DNA of 36,045 nucleotides, taken from positions 1-36,045 of the forward strand of contig NZ_CAMIAF010000023.1 in NCBI RefSeq assembly GCF_946190375.1, read 5' to 3'. Of this stretch, positions 7,195 through 16,618 are shown in pieces; the first letter of the stretch is position 1, and every line of letters starts with the position of its first letter. A program made the position numbers and the translations under genes. The notes beneath the pieces are model-generated. The model was not told the DNA's origin. It did no database searches and saw only the letters and a program-made list of their open reading frames with translations. The stretch comes from Streptococcus mitis. Its GTDB lineage: Bacteria > Bacillota > Bacilli > Lactobacillales > Streptococcaceae.

Positions 7195-8789
7195 TATTGT
7201 ACTTTAAAAGTCTTGAGATAATTGTCTTTTCCTACTTGACCTTCGAAGGTTTTACCATTTTCAAGGTAAGGAAGGTCATCGGATACTGAGGCCTTAACCT
7301 TATATATCTTACCATCAACTTTAAAGAAGTAGACAGTATCCCCCTTGATAACAGCTGATTTGAGGTCTGCCACCACACCCTTGATGCTTTCTGTTGTTTC
7401 ATTATCAATTTCAAGGTCGTTTTTATTAGCGTACTTGCTGAGCAGCTCTTCCACTGTCGTAGCTACGATAACGTTTTGGTACTCGACTGCATCTACCAAA
7501 GCGTACTCTTTGACCAAGCCAGCATTGTCCTTCAAGCCCATGATGTAGAGAGGCTTGTCATTGAGGTTGATGAGGATTGGGAAGGTCGCCTTGTAGGATT
7601 TCTCCTGAACAGCACCTTCGGCTGATTCACGGGCTGATTCTTCGGTTGCAGAAGCCAAGTTGTACTTAGTGATTTCCCCTGTCCGCATATTTTCAAGGAT
7701 GAAACCAAGATTACTTTCATCTGCATTGGCTGACGTCACACCTGTGTAGAGATAAATATCATTGCCGATAGACAAGTAATTATAGCCCTTGGTAGTCTGG
7801 GTCACGTTTTTCTTGGAAATCATGGCATTCCAGAATCCGTCCTTGTACTTACCATTGTAGTTGATTTGCTCAATGGTTTCCTCAGCTGGATAAACCCTGT
7901 CCACCCACTCTGGAACATCTGCCAAGCTGTATTCCTTGGTTTCTCCATTTGTAGCATCCAAGATAATGACTGAAACAGGACGAGGAACCGCCAGTCCAAA
8001 TTGCTTTTGGTAAACCGTTGCTACATAGAAAGGATTGCCCTCATCGTCCACCTCAAAAGATGGAGTCTTGAAGATTTTAGTTGGGTACTTCAAGCGCAGG
8101 TGACGCTTGACATCACGGTTAAAATACTCCGAGTCTGAATATTTGATTGGTGTCTTCAAGTCTACCAAGTCTGCATTCCCGGTTACCATGTCCACCTTGA
8201 TATACTCGCCGATTCCCTTGGCTTGATTATTAAACCACTTGATAGGGTCTGCATATTCTAGTGGTGTAACCCGATAAGGCTTCCCATCAATTGTCAATTG
8301 GGTATAGGTATTTGCCGCTACGTACTGCGACACCTTATCCGTTAGGGAACCCAAGTAGCGGTCACCAATTTTTTCAGCAGTACTTCTATCTAAGATTGGA
8401 ACCTTACTGGTGTCAGTCTTAGGAAATTCAGTAAAGTCTTTTTCCGTAACCGTGACTACATTGGCATAATTTTTAGCCTGAAAAATGCTGGAAGTCACCA
8501 AGGAAACCAAGGCTGCTAAGAGAAGAATTCCTCCAATAGAAGCTAAAAGGATTTTCCCTAACCGATTGATTTTGAAACCCTCAAGATTTAAGGCAGCTTC
8601 CGCTTTGCCGTGGCGTACATGAACTGTTTTGACAAGGTTTATCCCCTTGCCAAAGCCAAATAAGATTGCTACAAACAGCAAATGCCCACAGAGGAAAAAG
8701 AGAAATTCCCAGCTAGTCAGGTTAAGGGGCGGTAAAAAGATATACCAGGTCGTTGCGATAAAAATAAGTTCAAAGACTATTCGTTTCAT
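7194..8789 (-). CDS. Conserved membrane protein with large extracytoplasmic domain
   Basis: A 531-residue protein with three predicted N-terminal membrane segments (about 3-22, 29-47 and 78-100) and then some 430 residues that should face outside. The exterior part is rich in beta-type alternation with repeated 'YLSIGNDIYLYTG'- and 'VYFFKVDGKIYKV'-like strands, and contains no motif I can assign. An AGGAGG site precedes the ATG by 7 nt. It starts 11 bp after the deformylase-like gene and must be cotranscribed with it. The stop codon sits at the border of a BOX element, so the natural C-terminus may have been altered. I recognise it only as a conserved hypothetical protein of streptococci. Confidence 0.75.
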   Translation of the reverse strand: MKRIVFELIFIATTWYIFLPPLNLTSWEFLFFLCGHLLFVAILFGFGKGINLVKTVHVRHGKAEAALNLEGFKINRLGKILLASIGGILLLAALVSLVTSSIFQAKNYANVVTVTEKDFTEFPKTDTSKVPILDRSTAEKIGDRYLGSLTDKVSQYVAANTYTQLTIDGKPYRVTPLEYADPIKWFNNQAKGIGEYIKVDMVTGNADLVDLKTPIKYSDSEYFNRDVKRHLRLKYPTKIFKTPSFEVDDEGNPFYVATVYQKQFGLAVPRPVSVIILDATNGETKEYSLADVPEWVDRVYPAEETIEQINYNGKYKDGFWNAMISKKNVTQTTKGYNYLSIGNDIYLYTGVTSANADESNLGFILENMRTGEITKYNLASATEESARESAEGAVQEKSYKATFPILINLNDKPLYIMGLKDNAGLVKEYALVDAVEYQNVIVATTVEELLSKYANKNDLEIDNETTESIKGVVADLKSAVIKGDTVYFFKVDGKIYKVKASVSDDLPYLENGKTFEGQVGKDNYLKTFKVQ

Positions 8790-8800
8790 TTGCTTTCCTC

Positions 8801-9211
8801 CTAAATGATTCGTCCTTCCAAGTGATCCAGTTCATGCTGGCAAATTTGAGCTGGGAAGCCTGTCAAAGTAATGGTCTGTTCCTGCCACTTGCTGTCACGA
8901 TAGGCAACCCTTATGGTTTCATAACGCTTAGTAGGTCTCACACCTGTCAAGGACAAACAACCTTCCTCTGTCTCATAAGGTCCTTCAGAAGACAGGAGCA
9001 CTGGGTTAAACATGACCACAGGAACCAAGCCCAGATTAAAGATAATCACGCGCTTCTGCACCCCAATCATATTGGCAGCCAGACCGACACAGGTCTCACG
9101 ATTTGCTAAGAGTGTATCCTGCAAATCTCTGGCAAGATACAGATCATCCTGACTTGCCGGCTGAGATACCTGAGATAAAAACAAAATATCCTTCACAATT
9201 TTCTTTTCCAC
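8801..9211 (-). CDS. Peptide deformylase-like protein (noncanonical motif 1)
   Basis: A 136-residue member of the peptide deformylase fold. Motif 2 'EGCLS' (83-87, metal ligand Cys85) and motif 3 'QHELDH' (125-130, ligands His126 and His130, catalytic Glu127) are intact. Motif 1, normally G-x-G-L-A-A-x-Q, reads C-V-G-L-A-A-N-M (41-48): the first Gly and the active-site Gln are replaced. The protein ends six residues after motif 3, lacking the C-terminal helix of classical enzymes. The start is GTG with GAGGA upstream. It is therefore probably a second, nonessential paralogue rather than the housekeeping def; formyl-Met hydrolysis is possible but unproven. It forms an operon with the downstream membrane protein. 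Confidence 0.82.
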   Translation of the reverse strand: MEKKIVKDILFLSQVSQPASQDDLYLARDLQDTLLANRETCVGLAANMIGVQKRVIIFNLGLVPVVMFNPVLLSSEGPYETEEGCLSLTGVRPTKRYETIRVAYRDSKWQEQTITLTGFPAQICQHELDHLEGRII

Positions 9212-9240
9212 TTCCTCACACTCCTCTTGTTTTTTACTAT

Positions 9241-9277
9241 ATTATAGCAATTATAGCACAAAAGCCGATAACTGCAA
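9241..9277 (-). promoter_or_regulatory. Promoter(s) of the deformylase-like operon
   Basis: TTGCAG (9272-9277), 16 bp, TATAAT (9250-9255). A second TATAAT follows at 9241-9246. Confidence 0.6.
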
Positions 9278-9296
9278 GCCCTTTCCCTCAACTGTA

Positions 9297-9326
9297 GCAA
9301 AAAGCCATCCGAAGATGACTTTTTCT
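9297..9326 (-). terminator. mgtA terminator with UUCG loop
   Basis: AAAAAGCCATC (9299-9309) pairs with GATGACTTTTT (9314-9324) around a loop that reads UUCG in the RNA. It lies just past the mgtA stop. Confidence 0.85.
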
Positions 9327-9328
9327 TT

Positions 9329-12025
9329 TTAAATCGCATTCTTATCAAAGCCAAGTTTACGTTGAACAAACTTAACAATTTCGACGATAATAATCATTGA
9401 GAAACTTCCGCCCATAACGATTCCCCATTGTGATAAGTCTAGTTTGGTTACGTGGAAGATTCCTTCAAGCGGTTCTACGACAATTGTTGACATAAGAAGG
9501 ATGAAGGATACCAAGATAGACCAGTTGAAGGTCTTAGACTTGAATGGGCCAACTGTCAAGATGGATTGGTATACAGACTTGACATTGTAGGCATGGAAGA
9601 GCTGAATCAAACCAAGGGTTGCAAAGGCCATAGTAAGGGCATCAGCATGAATGGCATGATTATCACCCACATGTACTGGGTAAGCAATCGCAAGACCATA
9701 AACACTCATAACAATAGCTGCTTGGAGTACACCTTGATAGATGATAGAACTCAAAACACCACCTGAGAAGAAGCTTGCCTTGCGTCCACGTGGTTTATGG
9801 TTCATGACACCAGGCTCAGCAGGTTCAACACCTAGTGCAATTGCTGGGAAGGTATCTGTTACCAAGTTGATCCACAAAAGATGAACTGGCTGCAAAACAT
9901 CCCAACCAAACAAGGTTGATAGGAAGATGGTTAACACTTCAGCAGTATTGGCAGAAAGTAGGTACTGAATAGTCTTTTGAATGTTTGAGAAGACCTTACG
10001 TCCTTCTTCAACTGCAACAATAATAGTCGCAAAGTTATCATCCGCAAGAATCATGTCAGAAGCCCCCTTAGAAACCTCTGTACCAGTGATTCCCATACCG
10101 ATACCGATGTCTGCTGTTTTCAGGGCTGGCGCATCATTGACACCGTCACCTGTCATGGCAACGACTTTACCTTGTTTTTGCCAAGCCTTGACGATACGAA
10201 CCTTGTGTTCTGGAGACACACGGGCATAAACAGAGTATTGGCCAACTACTTTTTCAAAGTCTTCATCTGACAGTTCATTGAGTTCAGCACCAGTTAAAAC
10301 GTGGCCTTCTGTATCATTTGCATCAATGATTCCCAAACGTTTAGCAATAGCTTCTGCAGTGTCTTGGTGATCACCCGTAATCATGATTGGACGGATTCCA
10401 GCTTCCTTAGCTACACGAACAGCTTCTGCGGCTTCAGGACGTTCAGGGTCAATCATCCCAATCAAACCAGTAAAGATTAAATCATTTTCAAGCTCTTCAG
10501 AAGTGAGGTTTTCTGGAATGCTATCGATAATCTTATAAGCACCTGCAAGGACACGCAAGGCTTGGTGGGCCATTTCAGAATTGTTTGTATGAATGAGGTT
10601 TGTAACCTTCTCATCAATCGGAGCAATATCCCCAGCCTTATCACGAAGAACACAACGTTTCAAGAGTTGGTCTGGCGCACCTTTAACAGCTACGAGGAAG
10701 CGTCCATCTGCAAGTGGATGAACTGTTGACATGAGCTTACGTTCAGAATCAAATGGCAACTCAGCCACACGAGGATATTTCTCTAAAAATCCTTTAACAT
10801 CGTAGCCCTTGTCCAAGGCATACTGGATGAAGGCCGTTTCGGTTGGGTCACCAATCAGGTTGCCTTCAACATCAATTTTGGTATCATTGGCCAAGACAAC
10901 TGAACGAAGTAGGGGCATTTCAAGACCTAGCTCGATGTCATCAACTGATTCATGTAGGACCGCATCGTAGAAGACTTTTTCGACTGTCATCTTGTTCATA
11001 GTCAGCGTACCAGTCTTATCAGAAGCGATGATTTCAGTTGAACCAAGTGTTTCTACTGCTGGCAACTTACGAACGATTGAGTTTCGTTTAGCTAAGACTT
11101 GCGTACCGAGGGCAAGAACAATGGTTACGATAGCAGGAAGCCCTTCTGGAATGGCTGCAACAGCAAGCGCAACAGAGGTCATCAACTCACCGAGTGGATT
11201 TTTCCCTTGAATGAAGACACCCACTACAAAAGTAACAAGGGCAATGACCAAGATTGCATAGGTCAAGACCTTAGAAAGGTTGTTCAAGTTTTGTTTGAGT
11301 GGTGTGTCTGTCTCATCCGCATCTTGGAGCATGCCAGCGATATGACCAACTTCCGTGTACATCCCTGTATTGACAACAACACCAAGACCACGACCATAAG
11401 TCACATTTGAGTTTTGGAAGGCCATATTGACACGGTCACCAATACCAGCATCTGCAGCAAGTTCAACTGTCAAATCTTTTTCGACTGGCACAGACTCACC
11501 TGTCAAGGCAGCTTCTTCGATTTTAAGCGAGTTAGCTTCTAATAAACGAAGATCCGCTGGTACAACATCACCTGCTTCAAGGGCAACAATATCACCAGGA
11601 ACCAATTCTTTAGAGTCAATCTCCGCCATATGCCCATCACGAAGAACACGGGCAGCTGGACTAGACATGGATTTGAGGGCTTCGATTGCTTCTTCTGCTT
11701 TCCCTTCTTGGTAAACACCAAAGGCAGCGTTAATGATAACCACGGCTAAGATGATAATGGCATCTGCGATATCTTCCCCACCAGAAGTCACGACTGACAA
11801 GATTGCTGCCGCAACTAGGATGATAATCATCAAATCCTTAAATTGCTCGATGAATTTGACCAGGATTGATCGTTTCTCGCCTTCTTCGAGTTCATTGTGG
11901 CCAAATTCTGCAAGGCGCTTTTCCGCCTCACTTGATGACAAACCTTGCTCGGTCGCATCCACAGCCTTCAAGACCTCTTCAGGACTCTGAGTGTAAAACG
12001 CTTGGCGTTTTTGTTCTTTTGACAT
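9329..12025 (-). CDS. mgtA: Cation-transporting P-type ATPase (Mn2+/Ca2+ exporter)
   Basis: An 898-residue SERCA-like P2A ATPase: N-terminal actuator with 'LTGESVPVEK', phosphorylation motif DKTGT with Asp at residue 336, 'KGAPDQLL' in the nucleotide domain, hinge 'MTGDGVNDAPALK', and about ten membrane segments including 'AVAAIPEGLPAIV' (helix 4 metal site). The pneumococcal orthologue, called CaxP, PacL or MgtA, exports Ca2+ and Mn2+ and is switched on by Mn through its riboswitch; that riboswitch is present here. The start at 12025 has AAGGAGG upstream; a longer frame to 12073 has no ribosome site and lies inside the leader. Divergent from mntE, so both Mn-detoxifying exporters share one intergenic region. 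Confidence 0.94.
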   Translation of the reverse strand: MSKEQKRQAFYTQSPEEVLKAVDATEQGLSSSEAEKRLAEFGHNELEEGEKRSILVKFIEQFKDLMIIILVAAAILSVVTSGGEDIADAIIILAVVIINAAFGVYQEGKAEEAIEALKSMSSPAARVLRDGHMAEIDSKELVPGDIVALEAGDVVPADLRLLEANSLKIEEAALTGESVPVEKDLTVELAADAGIGDRVNMAFQNSNVTYGRGLGVVVNTGMYTEVGHIAGMLQDADETDTPLKQNLNNLSKVLTYAILVIALVTFVVGVFIQGKNPLGELMTSVALAVAAIPEGLPAIVTIVLALGTQVLAKRNSIVRKLPAVETLGSTEIIASDKTGTLTMNKMTVEKVFYDAVLHESVDDIELGLEMPLLRSVVLANDTKIDVEGNLIGDPTETAFIQYALDKGYDVKGFLEKYPRVAELPFDSERKLMSTVHPLADGRFLVAVKGAPDQLLKRCVLRDKAGDIAPIDEKVTNLIHTNNSEMAHQALRVLAGAYKIIDSIPENLTSEELENDLIFTGLIGMIDPERPEAAEAVRVAKEAGIRPIMITGDHQDTAEAIAKRLGIIDANDTEGHVLTGAELNELSDEDFEKVVGQYSVYARVSPEHKVRIVKAWQKQGKVVAMTGDGVNDAPALKTADIGIGMGITGTEVSKGASDMILADDNFATIIVAVEEGRKVFSNIQKTIQYLLSANTAEVLTIFLSTLFGWDVLQPVHLLWINLVTDTFPAIALGVEPAEPGVMNHKPRGRKASFFSGGVLSSIIYQGVLQAAIVMSVYGLAIAYPVHVGDNHAIHADALTMAFATLGLIQLFHAYNVKSVYQSILTVGPFKSKTFNWSILVSFILLMSTIVVEPLEGIFHVTKLDLSQWGIVMGGSFSMIIIVEIVKFVQRKLGFDKNAI

Positions 12026-12084
12026 GTGTCTCCTCCTTGACATTGTGTGCAAAACAGACTCTCTTTCTGTCATATCTTTTCACG

Positions 12085-12213
12085 ACAAACAAAAAGAGAC
12101 CTGTTAATCATAACAAGTCTCGCTGTTTAAGATAGTGCCGGAAAGCATACTTTTCAGTATAAAATTCGGAATGACGACACTATCACAGGTTTCTGCCAGC
12201 TACTCCCTTGAGT
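12085..12213 (-). ncRNA. yybP-ykoY manganese riboswitch
   Basis: Read on the minus strand from the predicted transcript start near 12213, the leader contains the family signature AAGGGAGTAGC, the paired GATAGTG/CACTATC with CCGGCACTATC, and a closing segment CAGCGAGACTTG. The CTTG of that segment can pair with CAAG near the 5' end (P1) or instead form the terminator stem. Mn binding would stabilise P1 and allow read-through into mgtA. This agrees with the published role of this riboswitch in streptococcal mgtA. The exact 3' limit is approximate. Confidence 0.9.
12091..12121 (-). terminator. Riboswitch-controlled intrinsic terminator
   Basis: In the mgtA leader RNA, GAGACUUGUU pairs with AACAGGUCUC around a 6-nt loop and is followed by UUUUUG. 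Its 5' arm overlaps the 3' strand of the riboswitch closing helix, the arrangement of an ON switch. Confidence 0.85.
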
Positions 12214-12219
12214 AGTACT

Positions 12220-12247
12220 ATTATACCAAATTTTGAAAAGTTTTCAA
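12220..12247 (-). promoter_or_regulatory. mgtA promoter
   Basis: TTGAAA (12242-12247), 16 bp, TATAAT (12220-12225). Confidence 0.8.
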
Positions 12248-12266
12248 AGAGTAAAAATTGCCTTAT

Positions 12267-12295
12267 TTGAATTTTCTCTTGAAAACCAGTATAAT
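12267..12295 (+). promoter_or_regulatory. mntE promoter
   Basis: TTGAAT (12267-12272), 17 bp, TATAAT (12290-12295). Its -35 lies 20 bp from the mgtA -35, so the two promoters stand back to back. Confidence 0.8.
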
Positions 12296-12328
12296 GGTAG
12301 AATGCTATGTGACTAGAAAGGAAGTTGA

Positions 12329-13513
12329 ATGAAGCAATCTATCTCAAATCTCAAGTTAGCTGAGCGTGGAGCCATTATCAGCATTTCAACCTATTTGATC
12401 TTGTCTGCAGCCAAATTAGCAACTGGGCACCTCCTCCATTCATCCAGTTTGGTGGCAGATGGTTTTAACAACGTATCGGATATCATTGGAAATGTGGCCC
12501 TCTTAATTGGGATTAGAATGGCGCGCCAGCCTGCAGACCGTGACCACCGTTTTGGTCACTGGAAGATTGAAGATTTGGCTAGCTTGGTCACTTCTATTAT
12601 CATGTTCTATGTCGGCTTTGATGTACTAAGGGATACCATTCAGAAGATTCTCAGTCGTGAAGAAACGGTTATTGATCCTCTGGGTGCAACTCTAGGAATT
12701 ATGTCTGCAGCGATTATGTTTCTAGTCTATCTCTACAATACTCGCCTCAGTAAAAAATCCAACTCCAAGGCACTGAAGGCTGCCGCCAAGGACAATCTTT
12801 CTGATGCTGTTACCTCACTTGGTACTACCATTGCCATCCTGGCCAGCAGTTTCGATTATCCCATTGTGGATAAACTGGTTGCTATCATCATCACTTTCTT
12901 TATCTTGAAAACTGCCTATGATATCTTCATCGAGTCTTCCTTTAGTCTATCAGATGGTTTTGACGACCGTCTGCTTGAAGACTATCAAAAGGCCATTATG
13001 GAAATTCCCAAAATCAGCAAGGTTAAGTCCCAAAGAGGTCGCACCTACGGTAGCAACATCTACCTTGATATTACACTAGAAATGAATCCTGACTTGTCTG
13101 TTTTTGAAAGCCATGAAATTGCGGATCAGGTCGAGTCTATGCTGGAGGAACGTTTTGGAGTCTTTGATACCGATGTCCATATCGAGCCAGCACCTATCCC
13201 TGAAGATGAAGTTTTAGACAATGTCTATAAAAAATTGCTTATGCGTGAACAGTTGATTGACCAAGGAAATCAACTGGAAGAACTCTTGGCTGACGATTTT
13301 GTTTATATTCGCCAAAATGGAGAACAGATGGATAAAGAGGCCTATAAAGCCGAAAAAGACTTGAATTCTGCTATCAAAGATATTCAAATCACTTCCATCA
13401 GTCAAAAGACCAAACTCATCAGCTATGAGTTAGATGGTATCATCCACACCAGTATCTGGCGTCGCCACGAAACTTGGCAAAATATCTTCCACCAGGAAAC
13501 CAAAAAAGAATAG
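12329..13513 (+). CDS. mntE: Manganese efflux protein, cation diffusion facilitator family
   Basis: A 394-residue CDF transporter that exports Mn2+ by exchange with protons. The transport site shows N-x3-D in helix 2 (Asn47, Asp51) and D-x3-D in helix 5 (Asp155, Asp159), the Mn-type arrangement rather than the His-containing Zn type. Six N-terminal membrane segments (about 12-205) are followed by a cytoplasmic CDF C-terminal domain ('ESHEIADQVESMLEERF') and an extra C-terminal extension of about 100 residues. The start has AAGGAAG 5-7 nt upstream. The pneumococcal orthologue next to mgtA is MntE; identity here rests on motif and synteny. Monocistronic, ending at a terminator shared with the ABC-F gene. 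Confidence 0.93.
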   Translation: MKQSISNLKLAERGAIISISTYLILSAAKLATGHLLHSSSLVADGFNNVSDIIGNVALLIGIRMARQPADRDHRFGHWKIEDLASLVTSIIMFYVGFDVLRDTIQKILSREETVIDPLGATLGIMSAAIMFLVYLYNTRLSKKSNSKALKAAAKDNLSDAVTSLGTTIAILASSFDYPIVDKLVAIIITFFILKTAYDIFIESSFSLSDGFDDRLLEDYQKAIMEIPKISKVKSQRGRTYGSNIYLDITLEMNPDLSVFESHEIADQVESMLEERFGVFDTDVHIEPAPIPEDEVLDNVYKKLLMREQLIDQGNQLEELLADDFVYIRQNGEQMDKEAYKAEKDLNSAIKDIQITSISQKTKLISYELDGIIHTSIWRRHETWQNIFHQETKKE

Positions 13514-13545
13514 AGAAATCCTGTCCATGAGACGGGATTTTTCTA
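13514..13545. terminator. Terminator between mntE and the ABC-F gene
   Basis: AAATCCTGTC (13516-13525) pairs with GACGGGATTT (13531-13540) with one wobble pair, followed by TTCTATTCTTCT. It lies between convergent genes and probably acts mainly on mntE. Confidence 0.75.
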
Positions 13546-13550
13546 TTCTT

Positions 13551-15422
13551 CTAGCTATCAAAGTCACTTAGATACTCATAGCGGTCGTATTTTTCAAGGA
13601 GTGCTTCGTTTTTCTCATCTAGCTCTTTCTGAAGAGTAGCCAGTTTGCCAAAGTCGGAGCCATTAGCCTGCATCTCCTCTTCAATAGCAGCAATACGGTT
13701 TTCCAAGACTTCAATATCGCTTTCAATACTTGCCCACTCCTGCTTTTCTTGATAGGTCATGCGTTTCTTGTCTTCTCGAACCTTGACGACTTTTTCTTTT
13801 TCGGCCTTTTGAACTTGATTGACCATCTCTGTTTCAAAGACTTTTTCATCAAGGTAATCAGTGTAATGACCAAAGAAAGGACGAATCTTGCCATCCTCAA
13901 AAGCCAGAATCTTGGTCGCCACCTTATCCAAGAAATAGCGGTCGTGACTAACAGTCAAAACTGGTCCAGCAAAACCTTGCAAGAAATTCTCCAAAACTGT
14001 TAAGGTTGCAATGTCTAAATCATTGGTCGGCTCGTCCAAGAGAAGAACATTTGGTTTTTCCAAGAGCAATTTGAGGAGATAAAGACGCTTTTTCTCTCCA
14101 CCTGACAATTTCTCAATCAAGGTTCCATGCGTCGAACGTGGGAAAAGAAACTGCTCCAGCAACTCTGCAATCGAAGTCGTAGAACCACCACTGGTCTTGA
14201 CCTCTTCTGCCACTTCCTGCAGGTAATTGATAACTCGCTTGCTCTCATCCAATCCCTCAATTTTCTGAGAGAAATAGGCGATACGAACAGTTTCCCCTAT
14301 CACAACTTGACCTGCTGTCGGCTCAAGACTGCCTGCAATCAGATTGAGCAGGGTTGATTTTCCAACACCGTTATCCCCAACAATTCCAATACGATCTTTG
14401 GCCTGCACCAAGAGATTAAAGTCTTGTAAAATGGGCTTATTTTCATAGGCAAAGGAAACATCCTGAAACTCGATGACTTTCTTCCCAATCCGACTGGTTT
14501 CAAAGTTCATGGTCAAGTCTGTCTCAGCAGTATTTCCTGAAACTTCCTTTTTCAGGTCGTGGAAACGATTGATACGAGCCTGCTGCTTGGTCGCACGCGC
14601 CTGCGGTTGTCTACGCATCCAGGCCAATTCTTGTTTGTAGAGTTGTTCCTTTTTGTGGAGAAGAGCCGCGTCGCGCTCATCCTGTTCCGCCTTTATGCGA
14701 ACATAGTCCTGATAATTCCCTTGATACTCAGTCAATCCTGCTCGGTCCAACTCGAAAATCCGTGTTGACAAAGCATCTAGAAAATAACGGTCGTGGGTAA
14801 TAAAAAGGACGGTCTTCTTAGAATTTTTTAAAAAGAGGGTCAACCACTCAATGGTCGCAATGTCCAGATGGTTGGTCGGCTCATCCAAAAGCAAGAGATC
14901 GTGGTTACCAAGAAGAACTTGCGCCAACTGGACCCGTCTTCTTAGACCACCTGACAATTCCCCAACAGGAGTAGATAAGTCCTGAATCCCCAGCTTGCTA
15001 AGAACCGTCTTGACCTGACTCTCAATTTCCCAAGCTTGGAGAGAGTCCATCTCTGCCATGACACGTTCCAAACGCGCCTGCTTGTCCTCACTATAGTTGA
15101 GCATGAGGAGTTCATACTCACGAATGAGCTGGATTTCCTTGAGGTCACTGGAGAGAACCGTATCCAAAACTGTCTTTCTATCATCAAAATCAGGATCTTG
15201 AGTCAAGTAACCAATTTGGTAATCATTCTTAGCTGAAAAGGGACTGACATCCCCATCAAAGCCAGAAACGCCAGAAAGAACATCTAAAAGGGTGGTCTTA
15301 CCAGTCCCATTGACACCGATTAAGCCAATTCTGTCCAAATCATGGATAATAAAGGAAATATCCTTAAAAACGGTCTTGTCACCGACGGATTTACTTAGTT
15401 TTTCAACAATAAAATCACTCAT
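13551..15422 (-). CDS. ABC-F family ATPase (Uup-like)
   Basis: A 623-residue soluble protein with two ABC ATPase cassettes and no membrane domain. First cassette: Walker [10 protein letters not shown] (36-44), signature '[12 protein letters not shown]', Walker B '[12 protein letters not shown]'. Second: Walker [10 protein letters not shown] (about 349-357), '[12 protein letters not shown]', '[11 protein letters not shown]'. Between them lies the basic linker '[18 protein letters not shown]' that reaches the ribosomal P-site region in ABC-F proteins. The last 80 residues form a charged coiled coil, as in Uup. It likely acts on ribosomes as a translation factor; an antibiotic-resistance role is not indicated. 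The start overlaps the cca stop by 4 bp: last gene of the dapB-cca operon. Confidence 0.92.
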   Translation of the reverse strand: MSDFIVEKLSKSVGDKTVFKDISFIIHDLDRIGLIGVNGTGKTTLLDVLSGVSGFDGDVSPFSAKNDYQIGYLTQDPDFDDRKTVLDTVLSSDLKEIQLIREYELLMLNYSEDKQARLERVMAEMDSLQAWEIESQVKTVLSKLGIQDLSTPVGELSGGLRRRVQLAQVLLGNHDLLLLDEPTNHLDIATIEWLTLFLKNSKKTVLFITHDRYFLDALSTRIFELDRAGLTEYQGNYQDYVRIKAEQDERDAALLHKKEQLYKQELAWMRRQPQARATKQQARINRFHDLKKEVSGNTAETDLTMNFETSRIGKKVIEFQDVSFAYENKPILQDFNLLVQAKDRIGIVGDNGVGKSTLLNLIAGSLEPTAGQVVIGETVRIAYFSQKIEGLDESKRVINYLQEVAEEVKTSGGSTTSIAELLEQFLFPRSTHGTLIEKLSGGEKKRLYLLKLLLEKPNVLLLDEPTNDLDIATLTVLENFLQGFAGPVLTVSHDRYFLDKVATKILAFEDGKIRPFFGHYTDYLDEKVFETEMVNQVQKAEKEKVVKVREDKKRMTYQEKQEWASIESDIEVLENRIAAIEEEMQANGSDFGKLATLQKELDEKNEALLEKYDRYEYLSDFDS

Positions 15423-16618
15423 TTTTTCTCCCTCAGATAAGTATGGATGGCTTGACGGTCATTTTCCAATTCTCCATCGACAATGGCATATTCAATCTCT
15501 GTTAAAATCTCTCCCAAATCTGGACCTGGTTGATAGCCATATTCCTTGATCAAAATACCACCGTTAATTTGGATTTCTTTCTTGTCATGAATGGTCAAAC
15601 TCTGGTAAGTTTCTGTGATGGCTTGTGGGTTGACTTCTTTTCCTTGGGCCTGACGAAGATTTTCAGCCTGTAAAAGTAAAGCCAAGTCAAAGCGGTAACA
15701 ATCGCGCTTGCTCAATTCTCCCTTTTCACGCAGAGCCAAAATAGTCAGCAAATCCTGAACCTGCTTAGCAAACTGGCGTGAGGTCTTCCAAGCCTTCAAA
15801 AATGGCTGCGCATTTTCAATATCCAAAGCCCACAGTAGGGCTGCCCAGGCTTGCTCTGAAGATTCAAAGGTGAAATCAGTCTCCAAATCAAACAGTCTAT
15901 TAAGCTTGTCATGGCTAGCTGCCATATCAGGGAGATAGTCATAAGATTGACTCTCAATCATGGAAGCCAAGCCCCTTCTCCAAAATGGAGCCAGCAAGAG
16001 TTTATCAAACTCAACAAAAGTACGCTCTACAGAAATTTTCTCCAAAAGCGGCGTCAAGGTCTTCATAGCTTCAAATGTTTCTGGCTCAAGTTCGAAGCCA
16101 AGACTAGCCTGAAAACGGAAACCACGCATAATCCGTAGAGCATCTTCGTTGAAACGCTCACTAGCTACACCAACCGCTCGTAAGACTTGCTTTTCCAAAT
16201 CTTCTAAACCATGAAACAAGTCAATGATTTCTCCTGTCTCGTCCAAGGCAAAGGCATTGACTGTAAAATCACGGCGCTTGAGGTCTTCTTCTAGCGAGCG
16301 AACAAAAGAAACCGCACTAGGTCTACGATAGTCCACATAGACATCTTCTGTCCGAAAAGTAGTCACCTCATACTCCTCGTCCCCATCTAAGACCAAGACA
16401 GTTCCGTGCTCGATTCCGATATCAGCTGTTCGCGGAAAAATCTGCTTGGTTTCTTCTGGATAAGAAGACGTCGCAATATCCACATCATGGATAGGGCGAT
16501 TGAGGAGGGCATCTCGAACAGATCCCCCAACAAAATAGGCTTCAAAACCTGCTTCTTTAATTTTTTCTAATACTGGTAAAGCCTTCTGAAATTCAGAAGG
16601 CATTTGCGTTAATCTCAT
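15419..16618 (-). CDS. cca: CCA tRNA nucleotidyltransferase
   Basis: This 399-residue class II nucleotidyltransferase adds or repairs the 3' CCA of tRNAs. Motif A 'GGSVRDALL' (31-39) with the catalytic Asp pair in 'DVDIATS' (45-51), motif B '[10 protein letters not shown]', and '[12 protein letters not shown]' are all present, followed by the helical neck and tail. Four-base overlaps at both ends (with dapB upstream and the ABC-F gene downstream) indicate a tightly coupled operon. Pairing of cca with dapB is seen in other Firmicutes. Nothing unusual in the sequence. Confidence 0.95.
   Translation of the reverse strand: MRLTQMPSEFQKALPVLEKIKEAGFEAYFVGGSVRDALLNRPIHDVDIATSSYPEETKQIFPRTADIGIEHGTVLVLDGDEEYEVTTFRTEDVYVDYRRPSAVSFVRSLEEDLKRRDFTVNAFALDETGEIIDLFHGLEDLEKQVLRAVGVASERFNEDALRIMRGFRFQASLGFELEPETFEAMKTLTPLLEKISVERTFVEFDKLLLAPFWRRGLASMIESQSYDYLPDMAASHDKLNRLFDLETDFTFESSEQAWAALLWALDIENAQPFLKAWKTSRQFAKQVQDLLTILALREKGELSKRDCYRFDLALLLQAENLRQAQGKEVNPQAITETYQSLTIHDKKEIQINGGILIKEYGYQPGPDLGEILTEIEYAIVDGELENDRQAIHTYLREKK

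Noticed and set aside
12026-12073. Longer N-terminus for the P-type ATPase
   Set aside because: No ribosome site; the region belongs to the riboswitch leader, and AAGGAGG lies properly before the ATG at 12025.
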